Part shown: piece after piece, positions 17,175 to 25,037 of the stretch
How positions within the stretch are numbered: the stretch's first letter is position 1
Layout of the letters: every line of letters starts with the position of its first letter
NCBI RefSeq assembly: GCF_027158205.1
Contig: NZ_JAPVLU010000011.1
Coordinates: 124,001 to 188,000 of the forward strand
Length of the DNA: 64,000 nt
Direction: 5' to 3'
Origin: Streptomyces sp. H39-S7
GTDB lineage: Bacteria; Actinomycetota; Actinomycetes; Streptomycetales; Streptomycetaceae
The notes under the pieces: model-generated
The model's input: the letters and a program-made list of their open reading frames with translations, nothing else
Databases searched by the model: none
What the model was told of the DNA's origin: nothing
Made by a program: the position numbers and the translations under genes

Positions 17175-18200
17175 TCAGGGCTGGATGCGGCGGGCGAGCC
17201 AGTCCAGGGCGAGGGGGTAGCGGTAGTCGATGCCGCCGTGGCCTGCCTCGAAGAGTTCGAAGTGGATCGCTTCTTCCGGCAGTCCAGCGGTCCGGACCGC
17301 GCGGTGGAACGCCTCGGCTCCGACGTCGAGGTAGTACTCGTCGCGGGTACCGGCGTCGATCCACACCGCGCGCAGTGAGCGGACGGCGTCGGCGTGTTCC
17401 GGGACCATGCGCACAGGGTCCAGGGCCAGCCAGCGCTGCCACACCTCGGGGATCAGCTCCCCGGTGCGGGTGTCGAAGGGCAGGCGCGGTGTGCCGTCGG
17501 GGTCCGCGGAGAAGCACGCGGCCACCCCCAGAGCGGACAGCACTGTGTCGTCGCCGGGCCGGGTCAGGGCCGGCCGGGTCTTGAAGTCCTCCCACCACGC
17601 GGTGATGTCGCCGTCCCACGCACGTAGCGCGCGGACGACCTGGGGGAACTCGGCGATGTAGCAGTACTCGTACAGGGCGTCGCCCGCGTGGGTGGCCAGT
17701 GCGCCGAACAGGTCGGGGCGGAGCATCGGGGTGATCATCGCGCCGAAGCCTCCACTGGACTTGCCGGAGATCGCCCGGTGGTCGCGGTCGGCGAGCGTTC
17801 TGTACCGCGCGTCGACGAAGGGAACGATCTCCTCGCACAGGTAGGAGTGGTAGCGGCCGGTCCCGGGCGAGTCGACGAACTGGCTGCCCCCGTAGGAGGT
17901 CCAGGCGTCGACGAAGACGACGATCGAGGCCGGCGTCCCGGCGGCGAACAGCGCGTCGGCCGTCTCCGGAAACGGCTGGCGGAAGGGCGTGCGGTTGTAC
18001 CACATGCCCAGATGGCCGGTGTATCCCTGGATCACGTAGACGCACGGATAGCGGCGTTGCGGTTCATCGTCATAGCCGGGCGGCAGGTACACGTGTACCG
18101 GCCGCTCGAAGGGGTCGCCCAGATGATTGCCGCGCAGCAGGCGGCTGGTGATGACCTGCTGATCGATCCGTCCGGCCAAGTCGGCCGACCATGGCAGCAT
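17175..18200 (-). CDS. Esterase, alpha/beta hydrolase of the EstA/antigen-85-like type
   Basis: 341 residues, ATG 18200 with GAAGGAG upstream. Motifs: PVHVYLPPGYDDEP, YVIQGYTGHLG, nucleophile elbow GKSSGGFGAM, then DAGTRDEYYLDVGAEAF (acid) and a C-terminal FELFEAGHGGIDYRYPLAL containing the catalytic His. This is the putative-esterase family (Fes, EstA, mycolyltransferase-like). No clear signal peptide, so it is probably intracellular. Substrate unknown. The histone-fold protein follows in the same orientation. Confidence 0.85.
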   Translation of the reverse strand: MLPWSADLAGRIDQQVITSRLLRGNHLGDPFERPVHVYLPPGYDDEPQRRYPCVYVIQGYTGHLGMWYNRTPFRQPFPETADALFAAGTPASIVVFVDAWTSYGGSQFVDSPGTGRYHSYLCEEIVPFVDARYRTLADRDHRAISGKSSGGFGAMITPMLRPDLFGALATHAGDALYEYCYIAEFPQVVRALRAWDGDITAWWEDFKTRPALTRPGDDTVLSALGVAACFSADPDGTPRLPFDTRTGELIPEVWQRWLALDPVRMVPEHADAVRSLRAVWIDAGTRDEYYLDVGAEAFHRAVRTAGLPEEAIHFELFEAGHGGIDYRYPLALDWLARRIQP

Positions 18201-18506
18201 CCGTGTACTCCTTCGTCATGGGTGGGTGTGCTCGCCGACGCCGTGTGCCCTCCGGCGACCACCATTCTGACCCGTAGGAGATCGGCTGCGACGCGCCCCC
18301 CTGTCCCACTTCTCGCGATCGTGTTGCGAGGAGGTCCTGGCGGGCCGATCCCGGACGTCACGCGGTCGCGGGCAAAGCGGCGCGGAGGCACGCCGGCGGC
18401 GGACGGACCGGACTGCCGAGACGAGGTGCACCGTGGCGCAGCGCGGACCGCGCGGCTCCGTAGCCGGCGGGGCTCCTGTAGCCGGGGCGGACTGTCCGTC
18501 GACGTT
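18201..18506. other. No gene recognised
   Basis: About 300 bases upstream of the esterase. Open frames on both strands lack convincing codon bias; it probably contains the esterase promoter and decayed sequence. Confidence 0.4.
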
Positions 18507-18668
18507 TCAGCCGAGAGGGAGCGGCGATCTCGCGGCCGGCGCACCGAGTTCGGCCCGCTCCGCGTCGGTCGGTGCCCGGCGGCCGGTGGCAACCAGCAGA
18601 ATGTCGTCACCGGCATTGCCGGTCGGGGCAGCGCTGACATTGCGCGTGCCATTCACGTTCCCCGCATG
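18507..18668 (-). pseudogene. C-terminal gene remnant
   Basis: A minus frame with good codon bias reads NVSAAPTGNAGDDILLVATG, then RRAPTDAERAELGAPAARS to a TGA at 18507. No start codon in frame and no upstream domain. It looks like the tail of a lost gene; function unknown. Confidence 0.35.
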
Positions 18669-18785
18669 GTTCCGCGGAGGTGGCGGGCCTGACGCGCCAG
18701 CGCCTGACGGCTCGGGCGGGTCCCCCTCGCGGGCGTACGGCGTCAGGTATCCGTCTGACCGCCGACACGCAGGGTCGCTGCCGCT

Positions 18786-18930
18786 CTACCGCTCGGCGGT
18801 GCCGTCCGGCCCATCCAACACGTAGATCCGCTCGTGAAGCCGTTCGCCTGCCCAGTCCAGCCCGACGCCCAGGTCGAACCAGTGCCGATCCTTGCGGACT
18901 TCCGTCGGCGTGCCGGCGTCTCCGTCCCCG
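18786..18930 (-). pseudogene. Short gene remnant
   Basis: Minus frame with coding-like sequence: PTEVRKDRHWFDLGVGLD, then WAGERLHERIYVLDGPDGTA and a stop at 18786. Upstream residues in frame are low quality, so it is a tail fragment. Function unknown. Confidence 0.3.
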
Positions 18931-19020
18931 GCGGATCGTGCCGGCAGACCTCGATCGCCACGGATGGCCCCGTGATGAGCGAAACGACCCGCGCCTGCAC
19001 ACCGTCGGCCGCCCCGCCAA

Positions 19021-19200
19021 ACCCCCCACCCACGCCTGCAGGCCCTGCTGCGGGCCGTCGACGACGCACCCGAAGAGGTCGACGACCCCCGGGATCCGCG
19101 CTTTCGCATCACCCTCGGCGGAGTCGTCCAGTCGCTGCGCCTGGACAAGATCCCCCTGCCCGCCACCACACCGGCTCCCGGCGTCCCGAGCTCTACATAG
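19021..19200 (+). pseudogene. Short gene remnant
   Basis: Plus frame with strong third-position G/C: LQALLRAVDDAPEEVDD, then RFRITLGGVVQSLRLDKIPL to TAG at 19200. No plausible start. C-terminal scrap of an unknown protein. Confidence 0.35.
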
Positions 19201-19288
19201 CCCGCCGGCCAACTACCGCTCCGCGACCACATCCCGTGGCGGCCGCCTTACAGCAAGACGGTGCGACCTTCCTTGCACAGCTGGGTGA

Positions 19289-19463
19289 CTACTGTGCTGC
19301 GGGCTCGTAGACGACGTGGGTCGTCGGGCACTCCTCAGCGAGCCCGACGAGCGCTTGGCGCTCCGTGTCGTCGACGGCCAGATCCCGGCGCAGCTTCGTG
19401 CCCACCCACGATGCGGCATAGGTGCACTTCGCCACCACGTCTGTGCAGGGTCCCAGGCGCCGG
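19289..19463 (-). pseudogene. Remnant of an HNH/DUF1524-type secreted nuclease
   Basis: Minus frame: CTDVVAKCTYAASWVGTKLR, then LAVDDTERQALVGLAEECP to a TAG at 19289. The pattern (paired Cys, CxYxxSWVxxKxRxxL, final Cys-Pro) matches the C-terminus of Streptomyces DUF1524/HNH secreted nucleases as I know them. The HNH part is missing. It abuts the end of the epoxide-hydrolase gene. Confidence 0.5.
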
Positions 19464-20435
19464 TTACCGCCCCTGTCCCAGCTGGTCCGCCTGCACGACC
19501 TGGTCCTGCTGTTCCAGCCATTTCGTGATCGCTCGGTTGGTGTCTTCGGGCTTTTCCTGCTGGATCCAGTGGCCGCAGTCCAGGCTGACCACTTCAGCGT
19601 TGGGAACGAAATCGGTGAGGTTCTCGGATCTGGCGATCGGGTCCCGCTCGCCGTAGATCATGAGGGTGGGCTGGTGGATGATCGGGTCCGCGTCCGCCAG
19701 GAGGTGCCAGTTGCGGTCGAGGTTGCGGTACCAGTTGATGCCGCCGGTGAACCCGGATGTTTTGAAGGCGGAGACGAGGACGGCCAGTTCGCTGTCGCTC
19801 ATGATGGGGTCGCCGAGGGGTGTTTCCGCTGTGGCGAGATCGATCAGCGCCATGCCCGGCTGCGGCAGCATGGGGGGCTGGTTCTTCCGGTACAGGTTGC
19901 GGAGGAACGAGAAAGTGTTGGCGTCGAAGACGGCGTCGGCGACGCCCGGCTGCCGGTTGAAGTGGACGAAGTAGAAGTCGCCGCCGAGCACCTCTTCCAT
20001 GACCTCGATCCACGGCCGCTTCCCGCGCTCCTGGTAGGGCAGGCTCAGGTTGATCACCTTGTTGACGCGGTCGGGGCGCAGCAGGGTCAGTCCCCAGACG
20101 ACGAACGCGCCCCAGTCATGGCCGACGAAGGTGGCGTCCTGGTATCCGTAGTGGTCCAGGAGTGCGACGAGGTCGCCCGACAGTTGTTCGATGTCGTAGT
20201 CCGTCACTTCGGCCGGGCGGGAGGAGTTGCCGTAGCCCCGCTGGTTCGGGGCGATGACGTGGTAGCCGGCGGCGGCGAGGGCGGGCAGCTGGTGGCGCCA
20301 GGAGAAGGCGTGCTCGGGCCAGCCGTGGCAGAGCACGATGGGCCTTCCCACGTTCTCTCGGCCCGCTTCGAACACTTCGAGTTCCACACCGTTGAGGGGA
20401 ATGATGGTGGGCTCGGGGAAACCGGTTGAAGTCAT
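19464..20435 (-). CDS. Epoxide-hydrolase-like alpha/beta hydrolase
   Basis: 323 residues, ATG 20435. Motifs of the epoxide hydrolase/haloalkane dehalogenase group: IVLCHGWPEHAFSWRHQLP (HGxP oxyanion), RGYGNSSRP, nucleophile GHDWGAFVVW (Asp), cap-domain SLPYQERGKRPWIE, acid in YGERDPIA and catalytic His in DCGHWIQQE. Cytosolic enzyme opening epoxides or hydrolysing related electrophiles. It is divergent from a WYL regulator, with a perfect palindrome between them, so it is probably controlled by that regulator. The C-terminal tail is Gln-rich. Confidence 0.88.
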   Translation of the reverse strand: MTSTGFPEPTIIPLNGVELEVFEAGRENVGRPIVLCHGWPEHAFSWRHQLPALAAAGYHVIAPNQRGYGNSSRPAEVTDYDIEQLSGDLVALLDHYGYQDATFVGHDWGAFVVWGLTLLRPDRVNKVINLSLPYQERGKRPWIEVMEEVLGGDFYFVHFNRQPGVADAVFDANTFSFLRNLYRKNQPPMLPQPGMALIDLATAETPLGDPIMSDSELAVLVSAFKTSGFTGGINWYRNLDRNWHLLADADPIIHQPTLMIYGERDPIARSENLTDFVPNAEVVSLDCGHWIQQEKPEDTNRAITKWLEQQDQVVQADQLGQGR

Positions 20436-20453
20436 GCCGCCATCCTGTCGCCC

Positions 20454-20480
20454 AAAACCGGTCACCTCATGACCGGTTTT
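20454..20480. promoter_or_regulatory. Perfect inverted repeat between hydrolase and WYL regulator
   Basis: AAAACCGGTCA (20454-20464), 5-nt spacer, TGACCGGTTTT (20470-20480): an 11-bp perfect palindrome in the 63-bp divergent intergenic region. Likely operator for the adjacent WYL-family regulator, overlapping both promoters. Confidence 0.7.
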
Positions 20481-20498
20481 CTGTGAGAGTTTTGGGGC

Positions 20499-21446
20499 GT
20501 GCGTACCGACCGGCTGGTGGCCGTCCTCCTCATGCTGCAGCGGCGCGAGCAGGTGACGGCGGCGGAGGTCGCCCGGGAGCTGGAGGTCTCCGAACGCACC
20601 GCCCGCCGCGACCTCGATGCCCTGGCCATGGCCGGGGTGCCCGTGTACGCCACGCAGGGCCGAGGCGGCGGCTGGCGCCTGGTCGGCGGCGCCCGCACCG
20701 ACCTGTCGGGGTTGACCGCGAGCGAGGCCCGCGCCCTGTTCCTGGTCGCCGGCCCGGCCTCGGCCGCGACACCGGCCGTGAAAGCGGCCCTGCGCAAGCT
20801 CGTCCACGCCCTGCCCGAGCCGTTCCGGGCGCAGGCAGAGGCAGCGGCGTCGTCCCTGGTCATGGACCCGCGACAATGGGGGGCGAGCCGGGTCGAGCAC
20901 CGACCGCCCCGCTTCCTCGACCCGCTCCAGGACGCGGTGATCCGCGGTGTCCAGGTGCGGCTCGGCTACATCGACGGCAATGGCGCAGAAACGAAGAGAA
21001 CCGTCCACCCGCTGGGCATCGTCGCCAAAGACCCGTCCTGGTACCTCATCGCCCACACAGAGGCCGGTCGGCGGACCTTCCGGATCGACCGGGTGTCGTC
21101 CGCCGACCCGACCGACGATCCGGTGAACCGGCCCGAGGACTTCGACCTCGCCACAAGCTGGCGCGAGATCGCCGACGAGGTCGCCCGCAAACGAACACCC
21201 CTGGAGATCCAGGCGGTCTGCACACCCCACGGCATCGGCATCCTCCGGATCGGACTCGGCGATCGACTCGACGTGGGAGGCACCACGACCGACGGCCGCG
21301 TCGAGGTCGTGATCCGTGGCCGCGACGCGTACACACTCGCCGGCGAACTCGCCGGGCTCGTCGCATGGCTCGAAGTGACCGGCCCTCCGCCCGTGCGAGC
21401 CCACCTGGCCTCGATCGGCGACGCGCTCGTCGAACGCTACCGCTGA
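20499..21446 (+). CDS. DeoR-like HTH, WYL-domain transcriptional regulator
   Basis: 315 residues, GTG 20499. Residues 1-60: winged HTH of the HTH_11 type (VTAAEVARELEVSERTARRD). Residues ~135-210: WYL domain, with RLGYIDGNGAETKRTVHPLG and DPSWYLIAHTEAGRRTFRID. A C-terminal WCX-like extension ends in DALVERYR. WYL domains sense ligands, often nucleic acids or small molecules. Divergent from the epoxide-hydrolase-like gene and preceded by a perfect palindrome, so it probably controls that gene and itself. Confidence 0.9.
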   Translation: MRTDRLVAVLLMLQRREQVTAAEVARELEVSERTARRDLDALAMAGVPVYATQGRGGGWRLVGGARTDLSGLTASEARALFLVAGPASAATPAVKAALRKLVHALPEPFRAQAEAAASSLVMDPRQWGASRVEHRPPRFLDPLQDAVIRGVQVRLGYIDGNGAETKRTVHPLGIVAKDPSWYLIAHTEAGRRTFRIDRVSSADPTDDPVNRPEDFDLATSWREIADEVARKRTPLEIQAVCTPHGIGILRIGLGDRLDVGGTTTDGRVEVVIRGRDAYTLAGELAGLVAWLEVTGPPPVRAHLASIGDALVERYR

Positions 21447-21678
21447 GACCGTCCCGAAACCCCGATGATCACGTAGACATCCAACCCACATGAGCTCCGA
21501 GCCCGTGATGGGCGACGCCCTGGCCGGCATGATCAACGGCATCGGGATCGGTAGAAACCCGCGGACGCCTCACCGACCATCACGGCGTGGCCTTCGCCAT
21601 GACCAGCCCAAGGACAGCCTGTCGCGGCGGCCTCGTCGGCTCCTGCGGCCCCGTGATCCACTTTCGGCAGACGCCCGG

Positions 21679-22293
21679 TCACGACGTCGGCGGGTCCGCC
21701 GGCTTGGCTCGCTGCGGGTGGACCGTCTCGTGCCGGGCCAGCATCGCCACGCACTCGGCGATCTTCCGGGTGCGCGTCTCGGCCCGCTTGACGGTATTGA
21801 CCCGGCTGATGAGGGCGAAGCGGTTGGTCTTGGTGAGCACCTCGAACATCGCCTGCGCCGCTGGGTCGGCGGCGATCGCGGCTCGCAGGTCGGCTGGCAC
21901 CTCCGCTTCCGATGACGGCGCATAGGCGGCCGTCCACCGCCCGTCAGCCTTCGCGGCGTCCACTGCGGCGCGACCGGCCGGAAGTATCAGGCCGGCCGCC
22001 TCCAACCGGGCCACGTTGGCGACGTTGCGCTGGGACCAGATGCTGCGGGCCCGGCGCGGGGTGAACCGCCTCCAGGAACTCGCCTCGTCGCGCTTGCGGG
22101 CCTGCCCGTCGATCCAGCCGAAGCACAGTGCCTCGTCGACCGCCTGCTGCCAGGTCAGCGTGGTAACGGAGCCGCCCTTCCTGGTCAGGGCGAGCCACAC
22201 GCCCGGAGAGGCGGTGTGGTTGTCCAGCAGCCACGCGCGCAGCGCCGCGCCGTCAGCCACGATCAACTCATCCAGCTCGGTTCCGGTCACCAC
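21679..22293 (-). CDS. YdeI/OmpD-associated family protein
   Basis: 204 residues, start at 22293. Motifs: LRAWLLDNHTASPGVWLALT, QAVDEALCFGWIDGQARKRD, and SSWRRFTPRRARSIWSQRNV typical of the YdeI/OmdA family (often annotated bacteriocin-protection protein). C-terminal VNTVKRAETRTRKIAECVAM is the conserved final helix. Biochemical function not established. Monocistronic; neighbours are unrelated. Confidence 0.85.
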   Translation of the reverse strand: MVTGTELDELIVADGAALRAWLLDNHTASPGVWLALTRKGGSVTTLTWQQAVDEALCFGWIDGQARKRDEASSWRRFTPRRARSIWSQRNVANVARLEAAGLILPAGRAAVDAAKADGRWTAAYAPSSEAEVPADLRAAIAADPAAQAMFEVLTKTNRFALISRVNTVKRAETRTRKIAECVAMLARHETVHPQRAKPADPPTS

Positions 22294-22306
22294 CGCAGGC
22301 TAGCGC

Positions 22307-22614
22307 CGGCACCGACCTCGCCGACACCACCGGCATCGCCTTCGGCGCGACTGCCCTCAAACAGCACCCATCCACCTCGACCAAAGAGATGGGGCCCCGC
22401 GAGTCGGAGGTGCTCACCGCGGTCGCGGACAGCCTGTCCAACGCGGAGATCGGCCGCCGCCTGTTCATCGGCGAGGCCACGGTCAAGACGCACCGCCTGC
22501 GCATCTTCGCCAAGCTCGACGTCAGCGACCGCACCCGCAGTGCTGGTGGCACTGGTCACCGGGCTGCTGCAACGGCAGCAGGAGGCCGCACGGGTGGCGT
22601 CGTCCGCACGGTGA
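22307..22614 (+). pseudogene. LuxR/NarL-type HTH remnant, frameshifted
   Basis: The plus frame reads MGPRESEVLTAVADSLSNAE, then GEATVKTHRLRIFAKLDVSD, a typical NarL-family recognition region. It then shifts at about 22540, where a different frame continues AVLVALVTGLLQRQQEAAR to a stop at 22614. A single missing base explains the break. The receiver domain is absent. Remnant of a response regulator. Confidence 0.65.
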
Positions 22615-22627
22615 GCAACGACCACGG

Positions 22628-23293
22628 TCAGGTCCGCCGACCCCTCGCCCAGGTGATCAGGGCGCCGATCAGCCCGGCCAGTGCGATCAGCAACCCACCA
22701 CCGAAGGGCACCGCATAGGGCTTCAACGCGCTGGAGGCCGTCGTCGTCCGTCCCGACACCGCGGAGAGGGGCGCCGTCCCCTCCTCTATGCCGGGAAAGA
22801 GCCGGGAGTCGACTGAGTTCAATCGATTGTCGCCCAGCAGGAAGAGCCGGCCCGGCGGAACGGTCACGTCGAACTCACTCAGTCCGTTGGCCACACCGTT
22901 CAGCACGTAGGGCTCGTCGAGCCGCTTGCCGTTGAGCAGCAGCTTGCCCTCACGCGCGCAACTGACCCGGTCCCCTCCGATGCCGATCACTCGCCTGAGG
23001 AGGGGCCGCCGGGGCCCTCCCCACTCCGGAACACTGACCACGACCACGTCTCCGCGTCGCACCTCACTGCCGTCGACGCTCTCCGCGAAGACAGTGCTCT
23101 CGCCGGTGAAGGTCGGCCGCATCGAGTCGCGTGGTTGGGACAGCAACTCGACGTTCGTCCGGAAGGCGACAACATCCCCCACCAGGAGCAGCGCTCCGGC
23201 TATCAGCACCCCACACCAGACGACCAACCCTTTCCGATTCGGTCGGCGATCCGGCACCGGCATCGGCCACGGCGATCCCATCGAGTTGTCCAC
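22628..23293 (-). CDS. lepB: Signal peptidase I with Lys-to-Arg change in the active-site box
   Basis: 221 residues, start 23293. One N-terminal membrane helix (LVVWCGVLIAGALLLVGDVV), the catalytic-Ser box QPRDSMRPTF, GDVVVVSVPEW, then LLRRVIGIGGD, GRLFLLGDNRLNSVDSR and a C-terminal membrane helix, as in Streptomyces SipW-Z-type enzymes. The general base in this family is the first basic residue of the xKRVxGxxGD box. Here it is Arg (codon AGG), so activity is uncertain or altered. Family role: cleavage of Sec/Tat signal peptides at the outer face of the membrane. Confidence 0.85.
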   Translation of the reverse strand: MDNSMGSPWPMPVPDRRPNRKGLVVWCGVLIAGALLLVGDVVAFRTNVELLSQPRDSMRPTFTGESTVFAESVDGSEVRRGDVVVVSVPEWGGPRRPLLRRVIGIGGDRVSCAREGKLLLNGKRLDEPYVLNGVANGLSEFDVTVPPGRLFLLGDNRLNSVDSRLFPGIEEGTAPLSAVSGRTTTASSALKPYAVPFGGGLLIALAGLIGALITWARGRRT

Positions 23294-23439
23294 GTCGCTT
23301 CCTCACCCCCAACGCCCTCCGCTGATCGAACGACGCGGAAGGCATCGTAGAGGGGTCCCACTCCGAGTGGTCCACGGGGCCGGGTGGCAGCACTGGCCCG
23401 CAGCGCGACGCGCTGCACGACGTTTCGCGTGCGTGGCTG

Positions 23440-23600
23440 GTGGCGACGTTGGAGCGCTCTCCGAGCACCCGCTTGGTCAACTGCTGCGACAGCCCACCCT
23501 CACCGGTCAGCTGCAGCCCGCGCGCGCGGGAAACGGCCGTGGGTGACGTATTGGCCCAATCGGCCGCCGAGATTGCAGCGCTGGAGGCACAGGCGGCCAT
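23440..23600 (-). pseudogene. IS256-family (Mutator) transposase N-terminal scrap
   Basis: Minus frame reads GLQLTGEGGLSQQLTKRVL, the recognisable beginning of IS256-type transposases (LTGxxGLLxQLTKxVLExAL), then diverges. No catalytic region. Insertion-sequence debris. Confidence 0.5.
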
Positions 23601-23951
23601 CGCGGGATCCGGGGAGGGTCACCGACGGAATGATGTGACCAGGGGAAACGTGGCCCCGAGTCGACACAGTTCCCGTGCTGGGACACGGAGATTCCCTGCG
23701 GGCTGGTATCCCCCACTCCCTGATCCCTCGATGAAGCCAATCACTACCTCAGCACCACTAAATCCCAGGTCACAACCAACATCTGAGATCTCTACCGAAC
23801 CCGGAACGGTTCAGTCGGGCCATCCCTCGGCCCGCTTCTGTGCGCCGGGCGCGGCCGGCCCGGTGGGTCCCGTCCTTCGCACGGACTTCCGCATTACCCT
23901 GGCGGCTGTCCGACCGTGTTATCCGCAGACTTCACCACCTCGGGGGACCTT
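23601..23951. other. Leader/promoter region of the ABC ATPase gene
   Basis: 350 bases without a convincing gene, with somewhat lower GC around 23740-23800. Should contain the promoter of the ATPase gene; no specific motif is assignable. Confidence 0.4.
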
Positions 23952-24989
23952 GTGGCAGTTCAGCAACAGCCGACCGGTGCACCGGACCTGGACGAGCTCC
24001 GTCGGCGGGCCGCCGCAGCCCCGCAACGCGAGGGAGGGCTGGTCATCTGCGAGAACCTGGTGCGGATCTACCAGACCGAGGGCGTCGAGGTGCAGGCCCT
24101 CCAGGGCCTCGACCTAGCCGTGGCCGAGGGAGAGATGGTCGCCGTGATCGGGGCCTCCGGCTCCGGCAAGTCCACCCTGCTGGGCATACTCTCCGGCCAG
24201 GACGTGCCCACCGCGGGTTCCGCCGAGGTCGCCGGACACGACCTGCTGACGATGAAGCGTCGCGACCGGCTCAGCTACCGGCGCAGCACCGTGGGCTTCG
24301 TCTGGCAGCAGACCTCCCGTAACCTGCTGCCCTACCTCTCGGCGGCCGAGAACGTCATGCTTCCGATGACGTACACCGGGCTCAAGCGCTCGCAGCGCCG
24401 GGCCCGGGCCGAGGAGCTGCTCGGCCTGCTGTCCGTCGGCCACTGCCGCGACCGTACTCCTGACACGCTCTCCGGCGGCGAGCAGCAGCGGGTCGCTGTG
24501 GCCGTCGCCAACGCGAACGAGCCCCGGGTGCTGTTCGCCGACGAGCCCACCGGCGAACTCGACACCGCCACCAGCGACGATGTCTTCGCCGCCCTGCGCC
24601 GGGCCAACGAGGAACTGGGCGTCACCGTGATCGTGGTAACGCACGACGCGCTGGTGTCCGAGCAGGTCCAGCGGACCGTACGCATACGCAACGGCCGCAC
24701 CTCGACCGAGGTGCTGCGCCGGGTCGCCACCGGCGAGGACGGTGCCGAGGTGCTCACCGCCGAGGAGTACGCGGTGCTGGACGGCAGCGGCCGGCTGCAA
24801 CTGCCCAGCGAGTTCACCGAGCGCCTCCACCTGCGCAAGCGCGTGCGGCTGGCTCTGGAGAGCGATCACATCGGCGTGTGGCCCGACGACGCCGCGCGGC
24901 GGGCGAAGTCCGATGCGGAGGAGGCGGAGAAGGCGAAGACCACGCAGGATGCGGCGAGTGGCGGCCCGAACGCGGAGGCAGCGCGGTAG
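23952..24989 (+). CDS. ABC transporter ATP-binding protein, MacB/LolD type
   Basis: 345 residues; GTG 23952 preferred (GGGGGA upstream). Walker A GASGSGKSTLLGILSG, Q-loop FVWQQTSRNLLP, signature LSGGEQQRVAVAVA, Walker B VLFADEPTGELD, H-loop VVTHD. A ~110-residue C-terminal extension (RVATGEDGAEVLTAEEYAVL onward, then a charged Ala/Glu/Lys tail) is common in Streptomyces partners of large FtsX permeases. It probably energises the two permeases encoded opposite (25038-31272) in mechanotransmission-type export or lipoprotein handling. Unusually, it is convergent with them rather than in one operon. Confidence 0.92.
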   Translation: MAVQQQPTGAPDLDELRRRAAAAPQREGGLVICENLVRIYQTEGVEVQALQGLDLAVAEGEMVAVIGASGSGKSTLLGILSGQDVPTAGSAEVAGHDLLTMKRRDRLSYRRSTVGFVWQQTSRNLLPYLSAAENVMLPMTYTGLKRSQRRARAEELLGLLSVGHCRDRTPDTLSGGEQQRVAVAVANANEPRVLFADEPTGELDTATSDDVFAALRRANEELGVTVIVVTHDALVSEQVQRTVRIRNGRTSTEVLRRVATGEDGAEVLTAEEYAVLDGSGRLQLPSEFTERLHLRKRVRLALESDHIGVWPDDAARRAKSDAEEAEKAKTTQDAASGGPNAEAAR

Positions 24990-25019
24990 GCGGCTCCCCC
25001 GGTGCCTGCCCCCGGCAGT

Positions 25020-25033
25020 CCCCGCGTGCGGGG
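25020..25033. terminator. Possible bidirectional terminator hairpin
   Basis: CCCCGC-GT-GCGGGG lies in the 48-bp gap between the convergent ATPase and permease genes. GC-only stem with a minimal loop and no U-tract; plausible by position only. Confidence 0.3.
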
Positions 25034-25037
25034 CCGT

